Assembly: GCA_030844625.1 (NCBI GenBank)
Contig: JAUUNJ010000202.1
Span: 1-5,434 of the forward strand
From: Roseburia sp.
GTDB lineage: Bacteria > Bacillota > Clostridia > Lachnospirales > Lachnospiraceae
Direction of reading: 5' to 3'
Length of the DNA stretch: 5,434 bases
The position numbers were made by a program, and so were the translations under genes. The notes under the pieces were generated by a model. It had not been told where the DNA came from. It saw only the letters and a program-made list of their open reading frames with translations, and ran no database searches. Of this stretch, positions 5,198 through 5,434 are shown one piece after another. Position 1 is the first letter of the stretch. Each line of letters opens with the position of its first letter.

Positions 5198-5434
5198 GTG
5201 AGAAAGAAGTTATTTAAAAAGATTACAGCAACTGTCTTATCATTATCAATGATAGTCGGTATGACAGGTGTTGTTTCGGCTGCCCACGCTGCAAATGGCG
5301 CAAATGTTGCAGCAGGAAAGAGCTGGACATCATATTCGGTATGTACAATGGAAGATCATGTTAGTGGTGAAGATGGTTCAACGGCACATCCATGGTGTTG
5401 GTATCATGCATTGACTCATCTCCAGACAGATGCC
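5198..5434 (+). CDS. Start of a third secreted protein (cut by window end)
   Basis: AGGAGG at 5184-5189 lies 8 bases before a GTG at 5198. The GTG opens a reading frame that stays free of stops for 79 codons to the window edge. The product begins MRKKLFKKITATVL with a hydrophobic stretch through SMIVGMTGVV and a likely signal peptidase I site at AHA/ANG (after residue 31). VSA/AH is an alternative. The mature part starts GANVAAGKSWTSYSV and contains two cysteines and several Trp, Tyr and His residues (HPWCWYHALTHL). The domain is not identifiable from this length. By position and export signal it probably belongs to the same family group as the genes at 1447 and 3965, and a binding-like beta domain is expected further on (inference). 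Confidence 0.82.
   Translation, partial: MRKKLFKKITATVLSLSMIVGMTGVVSAAHAANGANVAAGKSWTSYSVCTMEDHVSGEDGSTAHPWCWYHALTHLQTDA

Overview
The window looks like a chromosomal segment of a low-GC Gram-positive bacterium of the class Clostridia. The best guess is a gut Lachnospiraceae of the Roseburia/Agathobacter/Butyrivibrio type. This rests on AT-rich intergenic DNA, strong AGGAGG ribosome binding sites, intrinsic terminators, a double-OB-fold SSB and lysine-rich Fn3-like C-termini on secreted proteins. The genus is an inference. All genes that can be supported lie on the + strand.

Layout: (1) 2-337 is the 3' end of efp (elongation factor P), closed by a hairpin with a T-tract. (2) 421-1374 is a complete D-2-hydroxyacid dehydrogenase (hydroxypyruvate/glyoxylate reductase type) whose cofactor site suggests NADPH. 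(3) 1447-2334 is a secreted 295-residue protein with a carbohydrate-binding-like beta domain and a lysine-rich Fn3-like tail, ended by a strong terminator. (4) 2580-3209 is a 209-residue single-stranded DNA-binding protein with two OB folds, its own likely promoter and a long terminator. (5) 3210-3964 is a 755-base intergenic region. It holds the SSB terminator, a perfect 103-bp tandem array (about 3.8 copies), a LacI/CcpA-type palindrome, and a promoter with a second AACGTT-centred site in its spacer. (6) 3965-5092 is a second secreted protein with the same architecture plus a Pro/Thr/Asp linker. (7) 5198-5434 is the start of a third secreted protein, with a GTG start, cut by the window end.

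The three secreted products form a local group of exported modular proteins. The two complete ones share an architecture, so they probably work at the cell surface, perhaps on glycans. efp and ssb are housekeeping genes interleaved with them, and terminators separate most units. The sugar-type operator sites upstream of the second secreted gene fit a carbohydrate link.

The most unusual element is the 103-bp array at 3297-3686. Its copies are identical base for base. Each unit contains a hairpin with a GTAA loop, an AAGGAG motif and two tiny ORFs, of 13 (or 17) and 22 codons. They join end to start through ATGA overlaps, so the ORFs chain continuously from unit to unit. Whether these are translated, act as RNA, or are chance in a selfish repeat cannot be decided from the sequence alone.
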